From Streptomyces longispororuber (GTDB taxonomy: Bacteria > Actinomycetota > Actinomycetes > Streptomycetales > Streptomycetaceae): a stretch of 43,983 bases of DNA. The DNA lies in the NCBI RefSeq assembly GCF_014656095.1, contig NZ_BNBT01000062.1, positions 1 through 43,983 of the forward strand, in the 5' to 3' direction. Below are positions 14,739 to 22,573 of this stretch, one piece after another. The position numbers were made by a program, and so were the translations under genes. Numbering within the stretch: position 1 is the first letter of the stretch; each line of letters opens with the position of its first letter. The notes under the pieces were generated by a model. That model did not search any database, was not told the DNA's origin, and was given only the letters and a program-made list of their open reading frames with translations.

Positions 14739-15743
14739 TCAGCGCACCACCGCCGGTGAACTCCCGCCCGGCACCAGCAGTTCCGGGCGGCCGGAGCCGT
14801 CGGCGGGCACCGTCCAGATGTCCGACTTCCGCCCGTCGCGGCCCGGCAGGGCGTACGCCAGGGTGCCGTCGTCGCGCCACGCCGCCTGGTCGTCGACGGA
14901 GCGGTCCTCGGCGAGCGGGCGCTCGCGCATCGTGCGCAGGTCCAGGACGTACAGCCGCCAGGGGTCCTTCGTGCCGCCCCGGACCCGCTTCTTGAAGGCG
15001 AGGCGCGTGCCGTCGGGGGACAGGGACGGGCACTCGGCGTTCTCGCGGAGGGTTTCGGCGGTCCACTTCCGCAGGTCGCCGCGGACGAGGTACGTCTTCC
15101 CGCGCGTCGAGACGGTGGCGTAGAAGCGGTTGTCGTCGCGGGCGAAGGTGACGCCCCAGTAGTTGACGTCGGGGGAGTGGTACCGGCGGCCGCCGAGGGT
15201 GAGCGGGATCTCCTCCATGTTCTTGATCAGGTAGCCGGTGCGGGTGTCGAGGAGGGAGGTGCGGGTCGAGAAGGACGCGCCGCCGCCCGCGTAGGAGTCG
15301 CCGGTGGTGAACATCGTCCACGACAGCATCCGGCCGGACGCCGACACGCGGGCCCGGTTCGGGATGCCCGGCAGCGCGATCCGGCGCTTCTCCCGCAGCC
15401 TGCCGTCCAGGACGACGGCGTACGCCTTGGGCGGGATGCCGGGGCGGCGCAGCAGGCACAGGCCGGTGCCGCCGGACGCGTGGAAGCGCTCGCAGGAGGG
15501 GCCGTCGGTGGTGCGCCGCCCCGCGCCGGTGAGGGGCAGCCGGGCGACACGGCCCGCGCCCGCCTCGGTGGAGCGGAAGTACAGGTGTCCCCGGTCGAGG
15601 GCGAACGCGGAGGTGGCGGCGGTGGGCTGGGCGTCGTGGGCGGCGCGCACGGTGTAGGTGACCGCCACGGTGGCGAGGACGGCGGCGGCCACCGAGACGG
15701 CGAGGACGCGCAGTTTGGGGGAGACGTGCGGGAAGGCGTTCAT
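14739..15743 (-). CDS. Membrane-anchored TolB-like beta-propeller protein
   Basis: 334 residues. An N-terminal membrane anchor or uncleaved signal (about 11-31, VLAVSVAAAVLATVAVTYTV) is followed by an extracytoplasmic part with repeated WD40-like/TolB (PD40) strands: NAECPSLSPDGTRLAFKKRV, VDDQAAWRDDGTLAYALPGRD and KSDIWTVPADGSG. Such propellers usually bind proteins or ligands; the role is unknown. The ATG at 15743 is 4 nt from the stop of the upstream MFS gene and its ribosome binding site (GGAAAGGACC) lies inside that gene's end, so the two are co-expressed. Last gene of a metallophosphatase-MFS-TolB operon. Confidence 0.85.
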   Translation of the reverse strand: MNAFPHVSPKLRVLAVSVAAAVLATVAVTYTVRAAHDAQPTAATSAFALDRGHLYFRSTEAGAGRVARLPLTGAGRRTTDGPSCERFHASGGTGLCLLRRPGIPPKAYAVVLDGRLREKRRIALPGIPNRARVSASGRMLSWTMFTTGDSYAGGGASFSTRTSLLDTRTGYLIKNMEEIPLTLGGRRYHSPDVNYWGVTFARDDNRFYATVSTRGKTYLVRGDLRKWTAETLRENAECPSLSPDGTRLAFKKRVRGGTKDPWRLYVLDLRTMRERPLAEDRSVDDQAAWRDDGTLAYALPGRDGRKSDIWTVPADGSGRPELLVPGGSSPAVVR

Positions 15744-15747
15744 ACGG

Positions 15748-17055
15748 TCACGCGGTCCTTTCCGAGGCGCGGGCACCGGCGGGGGGAGCGGAGGAGCCGG
15801 TCCGGGGCAGCAGGGCCGCCGCGCCCGCGATGGCCGCCGTGAGCGCGAGGGCCGCGCAGGCCAGCGCGGTGCCGACGCCCCACAGCGTCCAGGCGGCACC
15901 GAACCCGGCGGCGGCGACGAGGCGGCTGAGCGCCTGGCCGGTCTGCACCACGGCCATGCCGCTGGCCCGCCGGTCCGGCGGCACGTACGGGGCGACGAGC
16001 GCCATCAGGACGCCGTCGGTGGCGGCGTAGAACACCCCGAGGGCGAGCAGCACCCCGACGAGCAGCGTCCGGCCGCCGGTCGGCAGGAGCAGCAGCGCGT
16101 ACGCGGCGAGCAGCGCGGCGTGCCCCGCGAGGAACGGCCCGCGGCGCCCGAACCGGTCGGCGAGCCGCCCCACGGGGACGGCGAGCAGCAGGTACACGGC
16201 GGCGGTGCCGAGCGGAAGCAGCGGGAACCAGCTCTCCGCGAAGTCGAGCCGCCGCTGGAGCAGCAGGTACAGGAAGGCGTCGCCGACGGTGGCGGCGCCG
16301 AGCAGCGCGGCGGCGCCGCACACCCGCCGGAAGGCGCGGTGGCGGAGCAGGGCGAGGGCGGAGCGGGCCCCTGCGGCCGCGCGCGCCCTGCGGCCGGCGC
16401 GCCCGGCGCCGGGGGAGCGCTCCGGCGACGGCGGGCCCGCGGGGACGAACGCGACGAGCAGCAGCACCCCGAACAGCCCGAAGCAGAAGCTGACGACGAA
16501 CACGGCGTCGTACGCGTCCGCCGTCGCCCACAGCAGCGCGAACGCCGCGAGCGGGCCGAGCAGCGCGCCGACCGTGTCCATCGCCCGGTGCACGCCGAAG
16601 GCGCGGCCCAGGGCGTCGGGCGGGCTGTGCAGGGAGATCAGCGCGTCGCGCGGGGCGGTGCGGACGCCCTTGCCGAGCCGGTCCGCGGCCAGGGCCGCGC
16701 CGATCCCGGCGGTGGCCCCGCCCGCGAGCAGCAGCCCGAGCCGGGAGAGCGCGGACAGCAGGTAGCCGGAGCCGGCGACGGCCTTGTGCCCGCCGCGCCG
16801 GTCGGCGACGTACCCGCCGAGCAGCCGGACGACGGCCGTCACCCCGTTGTACAGCCCGTCGAGGAAGCCGAACTGGAGCGGGGAGAGCCCGAGCCCCAGC
16901 ACGAAGTAGAGCGGGAGCACGGCGGCGACCATCTCCGAGGAGATGTCCGTGACGAGGCTGACCGCGCCGAGCGCGAGGACGGGACCGGTGACGCGGCCGC
17001 GCGTGCGGCGGTTGCCCGCGGCGGTGGCGACCGCGTCCGTACTGGCCAGATACAT
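15748..17055 (-). CDS. MFS transporter
   Basis: 435 residues, about 12 membrane helices. The first half contains GPVLALGAVSLVTDISSEMV and the loop 2-3 signature LLGGYVADRRGGHK; a second copy appears as VPVGRLADRFGRRGPFL. A basic cytoplasmic loop (about 210-235) separates the halves. The DISSEM motif is typical of a subgroup of actinobacterial exporters of unknown substrate. It begins 21 bp after the metallophosphatase stop and ends 4 bp before the TolB-like gene, so the three form an operon. The operon context suggests handling of a phosphorylated or phosphate-releasing extracellular compound, which is speculation. Confidence 0.92.
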   Translation of the reverse strand: MYLASTDAVATAAGNRRTRGRVTGPVLALGAVSLVTDISSEMVAAVLPLYFVLGLGLSPLQFGFLDGLYNGVTAVVRLLGGYVADRRGGHKAVAGSGYLLSALSRLGLLLAGGATAGIGAALAADRLGKGVRTAPRDALISLHSPPDALGRAFGVHRAMDTVGALLGPLAAFALLWATADAYDAVFVVSFCFGLFGVLLLVAFVPAGPPSPERSPGAGRAGRRARAAAGARSALALLRHRAFRRVCGAAALLGAATVGDAFLYLLLQRRLDFAESWFPLLPLGTAAVYLLLAVPVGRLADRFGRRGPFLAGHAALLAAYALLLLPTGGRTLLVGVLLALGVFYAATDGVLMALVAPYVPPDRRASGMAVVQTGQALSRLVAAAGFGAAWTLWGVGTALACAALALTAAIAGAAALLPRTGSSAPPAGARASERTA

Positions 17056-17076
17056 GGGCGGGGACCGGGTCCGGCG

Positions 17077-18126
17077 TCAGCGGCAGGAGTAGGCGGGGCT
17101 GGTGTCCTTCGTGGACCCGTCGGTGCCGACGAGCTTCCACGAGTACCCGTCGTCCCTGAAGTCGAACTGCACCACGCCGTAGACGTTGGTGATCCGCTTC
17201 TGGCTGTGGGGCTGCACTTCCTCGATCTTGTACGGGTTGGCGCCGCCGGTCCCGGCGATGACCTCGACGATGCCCTTGCTCGCGTCGGCCTTCCCGTTCT
17301 CGTCCTGCGGCGCGAACCGCTCGTAGTGGTGGTCGTGCCCGCCGAGCACGAGCTCCGTCCTCGCGCCGCGCAGCAGCTTCCACACGGGCTTGCCGACGGG
17401 GTTGTTGCCGTGCCCGCCGGAGGAGAACAGCGGGTGGTGGAAGTACGCGGCCACGCACTTCTTGTCGTTGTCGGCGAGGTCCCGCTTGAGCCAGTCGATC
17501 TGCGCGCGGTCGTCGAAGCTGTTGGAGTCCAGCGCGATGAAGTGCCAGTTGCCCTTGTCGAAGCTGTAGTAGCTCTTGCCGTCGGGGTAGGCGACGGACC
17601 CGAAGTAGCTCTTGTACCCCTTGAGCGGGCCCGCCGGGTCGTACGTCTCGTGGTTCCCCGGCACCGGCCGCGTCTTGTCCTTGAAGGCGCCCCACGTGGT
17701 CGCGTAGTACTTCTGGAAGTCCTTGAGCCGGGCGTCGTCGTACTGGTTGTCGCCCATGGTCATCACGAAGTCCGGGTTGAGCCGCTGCACGAGCGCGGCG
17801 GTCTTCGGGTGCGCGCAGTCGCTGTCGCTCTTGGTGCACTGCTCGGCGATGTCGCCGACGGCTACGGCGGAGAACGCGGCGGCCGCCCGGCTGGGACTGG
17901 CGCCGGCCTCCCCGGCGGGGGACCAGAGCAGCAGCCCTCCGGTGACGGCGAGCGCGGTGGCGGCGGCCACGGGCACGAGCCGGCGGGCGCGGCGCGCACG
18001 GTGGCCGGCGGCGGGGCCGGTGTCGGTGGTGGTGCCCGTGGCGGTCTCGGCGGTGGCGGCGCCGGGCTCGCTCGCGGCGTCGCCGTTCGTGGCGTCGCGG
18101 TTCGTGGCGTCGGGTGTCTGCGGCAT
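17077..18126 (-). CDS. Membrane-anchored/secreted metallophosphoesterase
   Basis: 349 residues. Repetitive polar N-terminus (DATNRDATNGDAAS), then a hydrophobic segment at about 50-70 (RRLVPVAAATALAVTGGLLLW), so it is exported or tail-in anchored. The calcineurin-like metal site is complete: AVGDIAEQ, MTMGDNQYDD, PGNHETYD, AYFHHPLF and GGHDHHYERF. It resembles extracellular alkaline/purple-acid-type phosphatases of Streptomyces. AGGAGA before the ATG at 18126 fixes the start; an upstream in-frame ATG at 18237 would add an unlikely basic Pro-rich stretch. First gene of an operon with MFS and TolB-like genes. No PHO box (GTTCACC repeats) is visible upstream; instead there is a TAGGAAA palindrome at 18276. 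Confidence 0.92.
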   Translation of the reverse strand: MPQTPDATNRDATNGDAASEPGAATAETATGTTTDTGPAAGHRARRARRLVPVAAATALAVTGGLLLWSPAGEAGASPSRAAAAFSAVAVGDIAEQCTKSDSDCAHPKTAALVQRLNPDFVMTMGDNQYDDARLKDFQKYYATTWGAFKDKTRPVPGNHETYDPAGPLKGYKSYFGSVAYPDGKSYYSFDKGNWHFIALDSNSFDDRAQIDWLKRDLADNDKKCVAAYFHHPLFSSGGHGNNPVGKPVWKLLRGARTELVLGGHDHHYERFAPQDENGKADASKGIVEVIAGTGGANPYKIEEVQPHSQKRITNVYGVVQFDFRDDGYSWKLVGTDGSTKDTSPAYSCR

Positions 18127-18275
18127 GTCCGTCTCCTGGGTGGGGGGTGCGGGAGGGGGCGTGCGGAAGCGGCGCGCGGGGCGGTGCACGGGCTGTGCAC
18201 CGGCGGTCCGCGGGGCCGTGACAGGAATGGTGGCCACTGGTCATGAGCAGGTCAATGGGCTCGACCGAGAATTGT

Positions 18276-18290
18276 TAGGAAAGTTTCCTA
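18276..18290. promoter_or_regulatory. Operator-like palindrome TAGGAAA-G-TTTCCTA
   Basis: A perfect 7+1+7 palindrome in the divergent region between the metallophosphatase operon (start 18126) and the orphan gene at 18390. Its extended form GTTAGGAAAGTTTCCTACC resembles operators that I associate with ROK-type sugar-responsive repressors in Streptomyces. It lies about 150 bp upstream of the phosphatase and 100 bp upstream of the orphan gene. Confidence 0.55.
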
Positions 18291-18389
18291 CCGGATGTGG
18301 GCGGCGCGCAACACCAACTGCCGGACACGCGGCTACCGTTGACGTGAAGCGGCCGCCGACCGCTGTCGGCCCCTGACGAAGGAGACCCC

Positions 18390-18806
18390 GTGGACGCAGA
18401 GTTGGCCGCCCTCGCGGCGTCCGGTGCTACGGCGCTCGTGCAGGCGATGGTGGGGGACGGGTGGGCCGCCGCGCGCGGGCGCGTCGCGGCCCTCCTCGGG
18501 CGGCGGGGCGGCGCCGGTGAGGACGCGGTGGGGCGCGAACTCGACGCGGCCCGGGCCGAGTTCACCGCGGCCCAGGACGCCGGGGACGGCGCGGCCGCGG
18601 ACGACGTACGGGCCGAGTGGCGCGCCCGGATGCGGCGGGCGCTGCGCGCGGACCCCGAGGCGGCGGCGGAGCTGCGGGCACTCCTCGACGAGCTGGGGTA
18701 CGGGGACGACGGCCGGGGCGGGACCGTGCGCAACACCATCAGCGGCGGGGTGCAGCACGGCGGCGTGATCCAGGCGCACACCGTGGGGGACGTGCACCTC
18801 GGGTAG
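18390..18806 (+). CDS. Orphan helical protein with glycine-rich SGGVQHGGVIQA tail
   Basis: 138 residues. The N-terminal about 100 residues are helical and Ala/Arg/Glu-rich (LAALAASGATALVQAMVGDGWAAARGRV, then ELDAARAEFTAAQDAGD and RAEWRARMRRALRADPEAAAEL). The last 26 residues are VRNTISGGVQHGGVIQAHTV and GDVHLG. From memory, this helical module plus N-x-I-S-G-G-x-x-x-G-x-V-I-Q-A link is found at the N-terminus of large Streptomyces NACHT/TPR or effector-type proteins, where it joins a sensor to an effector; here it is free-standing and ends right after the link. Function unknown. GTG start with GAAGGAG upstream. Convergent with DUF3574. Confidence 0.75.
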   Translation: MDAELAALAASGATALVQAMVGDGWAAARGRVAALLGRRGGAGEDAVGRELDAARAEFTAAQDAGDGAAADDVRAEWRARMRRALRADPEAAAELRALLDELGYGDDGRGGTVRNTISGGVQHGGVIQAHTVGDVHLG

Positions 18807-18839
18807 CGCCCCGGCCGGGCCAGGCCGGGGCGCGCTCTC

Positions 18840-19316
18840 TCAGAAGTCGACCCGGGCCCGGTCGTCCAGCCGGCCCACCGACTCCTGCGCGAACTTCTTC
18901 TCGTAGTCCGAGCGGATCTCCTCGATGAGCTTGTCGCGCCGCCCGGCCTGGGCCGTGGGGTACAGCAGGATCAGCTCGTAGCTGCGCTCCCGCTCGATCG
19001 TGCCGCTGCGGTCCTTCCACTGGCCGCGGCCCTGCTGGATGGTCAGGCCGTCGGGGAAGCCCGGTGTCACCTCGGTGTCGACGAACCGCATGAACTGCTT
19101 GTCCGTGACGGCGGGGCCGCCGTCGGGGCGTGCGGTGCCGAAGAACAGGTGGGTCTCGACGTAGGGCTCGCCCCGGGACTGCGTCGCGCCGGCGGCCGCG
19201 GGCCGCGGCTGGTCGCCGTCGAGCGCCGCGTACGCGGTGGGCGCACCGACCGCGAGCGCGGCGGCCGTCGCCGCCAGGGCCAGGCGGGGGCCGGTGAGCG
19301 TGAGGGTGAGGGGCAT
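18840..19316 (-). CDS. Secreted DUF3574 protein
   Basis: 158 residues. Signal peptide about 1-33 (LALAATAAALAVGAPTAYA). The mature part contains the DUF3574 signature ETHLFFGTARPDGGPAVTD, VTPGFPDGLTIQQGRGQW and RERSYELILLYP. Function unknown. The start is set at the ATG at 19316 because it begins the signal peptide and follows GGAAAGG; an open frame continuing upstream to 19631 is made only of 15-bp repeats. Divergent from the PI-PLC-like gene. Confidence 0.85.
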   Translation of the reverse strand: MPLTLTLTGPRLALAATAAALAVGAPTAYAALDGDQPRPAAAGATQSRGEPYVETHLFFGTARPDGGPAVTDKQFMRFVDTEVTPGFPDGLTIQQGRGQWKDRSGTIERERSYELILLYPTAQAGRRDKLIEEIRSDYEKKFAQESVGRLDDRARVDF

Positions 19317-19705
19317 GGCGGGGGCCTTTCCGTGGTCGGGCGGGGCAGGGGGGTGGACCTCTGCCCGCGGGCTCCGTCGGCGGGCGTGTGGCTGTGGTGG
19401 TGGCTGGTGCGGTCGGGGGGGGGTGCGGCCGGGGGTGGTGCGATCGGTGGTGGTGCGGCTGGTGATGATGCGGCCGGTGGAGGTGTGTCCGGCGATGGTG
19501 TGTCCGGCGGTGGTGCGACGGGTGGCGGTGTGTCCGGTGGCGGTCGACCACAGTAGGGGCCGCGGGGGGTGCGCGACGGCCACGCCGTGCCGGGTGGCCG
19601 TAAAGAGCCGTCTTCCGTGACGCCACGTCAATCCCGTACGTTTCCGTGGGCTTGATCAGCGGACCTGATCAGCGGATTCCATCAGTGGTGCGGAAGGGGA
19701 CGGTT
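19317..19705. other. 389-bp divergent intergenic region rich in repeats
   Basis: Between DUF3574 (minus) and the PI-PLC-like gene (plus). The middle is a 15-bp tandem repeat array (19434-19547). Near the plus-strand gene there is a short direct repeat TGATCAGCGGA around 19653 and 19665. No protein is convincing here. Confidence 0.6.
19434..19547. repeat. 15-bp tandem repeat, about 7.6 copies
   Basis: Units of the form GGTGGTGCGATCGGT begin at 19434, 19449, 19464, 19479, 19494, 19509, 19524 and 19539, with substitutions that mostly keep the purine/pyrimidine pattern. The period equals five codons, so long open frames result on both strands (Thr/His/Arg-rich on minus). Confidence 0.85.
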
Positions 19706-20764
19706 GTGCGCGCGGTGACGGTGCGGAAGGCGGTACGCGGGGTGGTGGCGGGGTGTGTCGCCGCGGGGGTGCTCGCGGGGACACCGGTGGCGGCACAGCC
19801 CCGGACCACCGCCACGGACGACCCCTCGTACGCCGCGACCACCGGGGTGGGCCTGCACAACGCGTACGAGAAGGCCAAGTACCCCTACCTCGCCGACGCG
19901 CTCGACTCCGGCGCCGCCATGCTTGAACTCGACGTGTGGACCAACGCCTTCGGCCGCGGCTGGCGCGTCTCGCACGGCAACCCCCTCGGCAACGACAACA
20001 ACTGCGAGAACGCGCAGCGGCCCGAGGAACTGCGCACCAAGCCGCGCGACCAGCGGCTCGACGGCTGCCTGGCGGACCTCAGGGCCTGGCACGACGCCCA
20101 CCCGGGGCACCGGCCCGTGCTCCTCAAGATCGAGCTGAAGGACGGCTTCCAGGCGCGCCACGGGCGCGGCCCCGCCGACCTCGACGCGCTGCTGCGCACC
20201 GGGCTCGGGGACGCCCTGTACCGGCCCGGCGACCTCGCGACGGGCGGGCAGACGCTCGACGCGGCCGTCCGCGCCAAGGGCTGGCCCGGCCGGTCCGCGC
20301 TCGCGGGGAAGTTCGTCGTCGAACTGATCCCCGGCACCGTCGAGCAGAACAACCCGGTCGACACCCTGTGGACCGACCGCGAGTACGCCACCCACCTGCG
20401 GGACCTGGCCGCCGCGGGCGGACTCGGCGACGCCGCTGCCTTCCCCGCCGTGCTCGGCGCCGCATCCGGCGACCCGCGCACGCGGTACGCGGACGCCTCG
20501 ATCCGGCCGTGGTTCGTGCTGTTCGACGGGGACGCGTCGGTGTACGCGGGCGGGTCCGTCGACACGAAGTGGTACGCCGACCGGGGCTACCTGGTCGTCA
20601 TGACCGACGCCCACAAGGTGCCGCCCGCCATCGACGGCACCCGCCCGACCGAGACCCAGGCCCGCGACCGGGTCACCCTGCTCGCCCGCCGCCACGCCAG
20701 CGTCGTGTCGGCGGACTGGTATCCGCTGCCGGGGGTGCTGTCGACGGTGCTGCCGCGCGGTTAG
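19706..20764 (+). CDS. Secreted phosphatidylinositol-specific phospholipase C-like enzyme (Ca2+-type)
   Basis: 352 residues. Signal peptide about 1-30 (VRGVVAGCVAAGVLAGTPVAAQ). The mature protein matches the PLC-like TIM-barrel: VGLHNAYEKAKYPYLADALDSGAAMLELDVW carries the first catalytic His-Asn and the metal-ligand Glu-x-Asp; WRVSHGNPLGNDNNCE carries the second catalytic His; VLLKIELKDGF supplies further acidic ligands. The H-N and E-L-D pattern is that of calcium-dependent actinobacterial PI-PLCs rather than the Bacillus metal-independent type. The GTG at 19706 is preferred because GGAAGGGGA lies 5 nt before it. Two cysteines (NNCENAQ, DGCLADL) may form a disulphide. Confidence 0.85.
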   Translation: MRAVTVRKAVRGVVAGCVAAGVLAGTPVAAQPRTTATDDPSYAATTGVGLHNAYEKAKYPYLADALDSGAAMLELDVWTNAFGRGWRVSHGNPLGNDNNCENAQRPEELRTKPRDQRLDGCLADLRAWHDAHPGHRPVLLKIELKDGFQARHGRGPADLDALLRTGLGDALYRPGDLATGGQTLDAAVRAKGWPGRSALAGKFVVELIPGTVEQNNPVDTLWTDREYATHLRDLAAAGGLGDAAAFPAVLGAASGDPRTRYADASIRPWFVLFDGDASVYAGGSVDTKWYADRGYLVVMTDAHKVPPAIDGTRPTETQARDRVTLLARRHASVVSADWYPLPGVLSTVLPRG

Positions 20765-20960
20765 GGCGGCGCCTTCGGGTCTGGGGGCTCGGGCTCGGCG
20801 GCCTGTCCGGGCTCAGTGGCCTTTTCGGGGAGTGGTGGCTGCCCCTTGGGGTGTGGCGGGCCCTTCGGGTGGCGGGCGCGCGTGCGGTGGTCGGGCCGCG
20901 AGGGGCGCGTGTCCGGGCCGGAGCGGCCGTGCGCCCTTGCTGGACCCCGCCCGGCGCCCG

Positions 20961-21046
20961 CGCCGGACCTGCCCCGCACCCGCGCCGGACCTGCCCCGCA
21001 CCCGCGCCGGACCTGCCCCGCACCCGCCCCGGGCCCGCCCCGCACC
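20961..21046. repeat. 22-bp tandem repeat, about 4 copies
   Basis: CGCCGGACCTGCCCCGCACC plus CG begins at 20961, 20983 and 21005, with a diverged fourth copy from 21027. The 22-bp period is not a multiple of three, so there is no coding constraint. Confidence 0.85.
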
Positions 21047-21070
21047 CCTGCCGGAACGGCCCGCGCCCCG

Positions 21071-21082
21071 TACCGTGAACGG
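21071..21082 (+). promoter_or_regulatory. Candidate leaderless promoter -10 box of the amidohydrolase gene
   Basis: TACCGT at 21071-21076 lies 6 nt before the ATG at 21083; there is no ribosome binding site and no clear -35 box. Confidence 0.4.
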
Positions 21083-22438
21083 ATGACAGCGCCCCCCGCC
21101 CCCGCCGACCTCGTCATCAGCGGCTGCACCGTCCTCGTCCACGACCCGGCGGAGGGCATCGCCTTCGCCGAGGACGCCGCCGTCGTCGTCCGCTCCGGCG
21201 TGATCAGTGACGTCACCACCGCCGCGGCGGCCGCCGGGATCGACGCCGTCGAACGCCTCGACGCACGCGGGCAGGCCGCCCTGCCCGGCCTGATCAACTG
21301 CCATACGCACGCGCCGATGGTGGCCCTGCGCGGGGCCGCCGAGGACCTGCCCGTGGAGGAGTGGTTCAACGACCGCGTGTGGCCCATCGAGTCCAACCTC
21401 CGCGAGCGCGACGTGGAGCTCGGCGCCCGGCTCGCCTGCGCCGAGCTGATCCGCGGCGGCGTCACCACCTTCGCCGACCACTACTTCGCCATGGACACCG
21501 TCGCCGACGTCGTCGCCGAAACCGGTCTGCGTGCCGTGCTCGGACAGGCATACTTCTCCTCGCAGGGGCCCGGCGGCCGGGAGGCGTCCCTGGACTTCGC
21601 GCTCCGCCGCGCGGGCGCCGCCGAGGGCCGCGTCACCACCTGCCTCGCCCCGCACGCCCCGTACACCGTCGACGACGCCGACCTCGCCGCCACCGCCGAA
21701 CTCGCCCGCGACCACGGCCTGCTCGTCCATCTGCACGCCGCCGAGAGCCGCGCCCAGACCGAACACAGCCTCGCCCGGCACGGCGCCACCCCCGTCGAGA
21801 TCCTGCACCGCGTGGGCCTGCTCGACGTCGACGTCCTCATCGCCCACGGCACCGGCATCGTCGACCGCGACGCCGCCGCGCTGCGCGCCGCCACCGGCCG
21901 CGTCGCCGTCGCCAGCGCGCCGCGGGGCTATCTGAAGTTCGCCTGGGACCCCACCCCCGTACGGTTCCTGGCCGACCTCGGCATCCCGGTGGGGCTCGCC
22001 ACCGACGGCGCGGCCTCCAACAACACCCTGGACGTGTGGGAGTCCATGGCGCTCACCGCGCTCGTGCAGAAGTCCGCCACCGGCGACCCCCGCCGGCTGA
22101 CCGCCCGCCAGGCCCTCCACCACGCCACGCTCCAGAGCGCCCGCGCCGTCGGCCTCGGCGACCGGATCGGCTCCCTCGCCCCGGGCCGCCGCGCCGACCT
22201 GATCCTCGTCGACCTCACCGGGCCGCACACCCAGCCCGTGCACGACCTGGCCGCGACGCTCGTCCACAGCGCCCGCAGCGGCGACGTCCGTACGACGATC
22301 GTGGACGGGCGGATCCTGATGCGCGACCGCGAGCTGCTGACCGTCGACGTCGCGGCGGTGGCGGCCGAGTTGACCGAGCGGCTGCCCGCCCTCGTCGAGC
22401 GGGGCCACGGCCGGCGGATCCAGGAGTACGACGCGTGA
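21083..22438 (+). CDS. Amidohydrolase: SAH/MTA/5'-deoxyadenosine or guanine-type deaminase family
   Basis: 451 residues, cytosolic metal-dependent hydrolase of the TrzN/MtaD/SsnA group. Metal and catalytic residues: NCHTHAPM (HxH, about residue 74-76), HLHAAES (metal His plus the catalytic region), AHGTGI and ATDGAASNNTLD (metal Asp). The N-terminal composite sheet LVISGCTVLVHDP and C-terminal GSLAPGRRADLILVDL are family hallmarks. Substrate likely an adenosine derivative or another purine; I cannot choose from sequence alone. The ATG at 21083 marks the family N-terminus (long open frame upstream is repeat DNA). Followed 135 bp later by a P450 with its own promoter-like box. Confidence 0.88.
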   Translation: MTAPPAPADLVISGCTVLVHDPAEGIAFAEDAAVVVRSGVISDVTTAAAAAGIDAVERLDARGQAALPGLINCHTHAPMVALRGAAEDLPVEEWFNDRVWPIESNLRERDVELGARLACAELIRGGVTTFADHYFAMDTVADVVAETGLRAVLGQAYFSSQGPGGREASLDFALRRAGAAEGRVTTCLAPHAPYTVDDADLAATAELARDHGLLVHLHAAESRAQTEHSLARHGATPVEILHRVGLLDVDVLIAHGTGIVDRDAAALRAATGRVAVASAPRGYLKFAWDPTPVRFLADLGIPVGLATDGAASNNTLDVWESMALTALVQKSATGDPRRLTARQALHHATLQSARAVGLGDRIGSLAPGRRADLILVDLTGPHTQPVHDLAATLVHSARSGDVRTTIVDGRILMRDRELLTVDVAAVAAELTERLPALVERGHGRRIQEYDA

Positions 22439-22560
22439 AGGAGACGGTGGGGGTACGGCGCGTGAGCCGCCGCGCGGGCCGGGCCGTTGCCCGTGTGCCG
22501 AAGCGGCCTCCCGCCCGTGCGCGACCACAGCCCGGCCGTGAGCCCCCGACCACCACTCCT

Positions 22561-22573
22561 TAGGGTGAGCACC
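22561..22573 (+). promoter_or_regulatory. Candidate leaderless promoter -10 box of the P450 gene
   Basis: TAGGGT at 22561-22566 lies 7 nt before the ATG at 22574. The GGGTGAG overlapping it could instead be read as a Shine-Dalgarno. Confidence 0.4.

Larger units (their letters stand above)
20765..21082. other. 318-bp intergenic region with repeats
   Basis: No gene. The first part is G-rich with loosely repeated CGGG/TTCGGG blocks; the second part (20961-21046) is a 22-bp tandem array. A TACCGT box lies just before the amidohydrolase start at the right end. Confidence 0.6.

Noticed and set aside
15658..18246. Plus-strand open frame of more than 850 codons opposite the phosphatase operon
   Set aside because: Gly/Arg/Glu-rich antisense artefact; MFS, TolB and phosphatase motifs are on minus.
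17700..18300. PHO box for the secreted phosphatase
   Set aside because: No GTTCACC-type direct repeats found upstream of 18126.
19317..19631. N-terminal extension of the DUF3574 protein into Thr/His repeats
   Set aside because: Made only of 15-bp repeats; a signal peptide begins at 19316.
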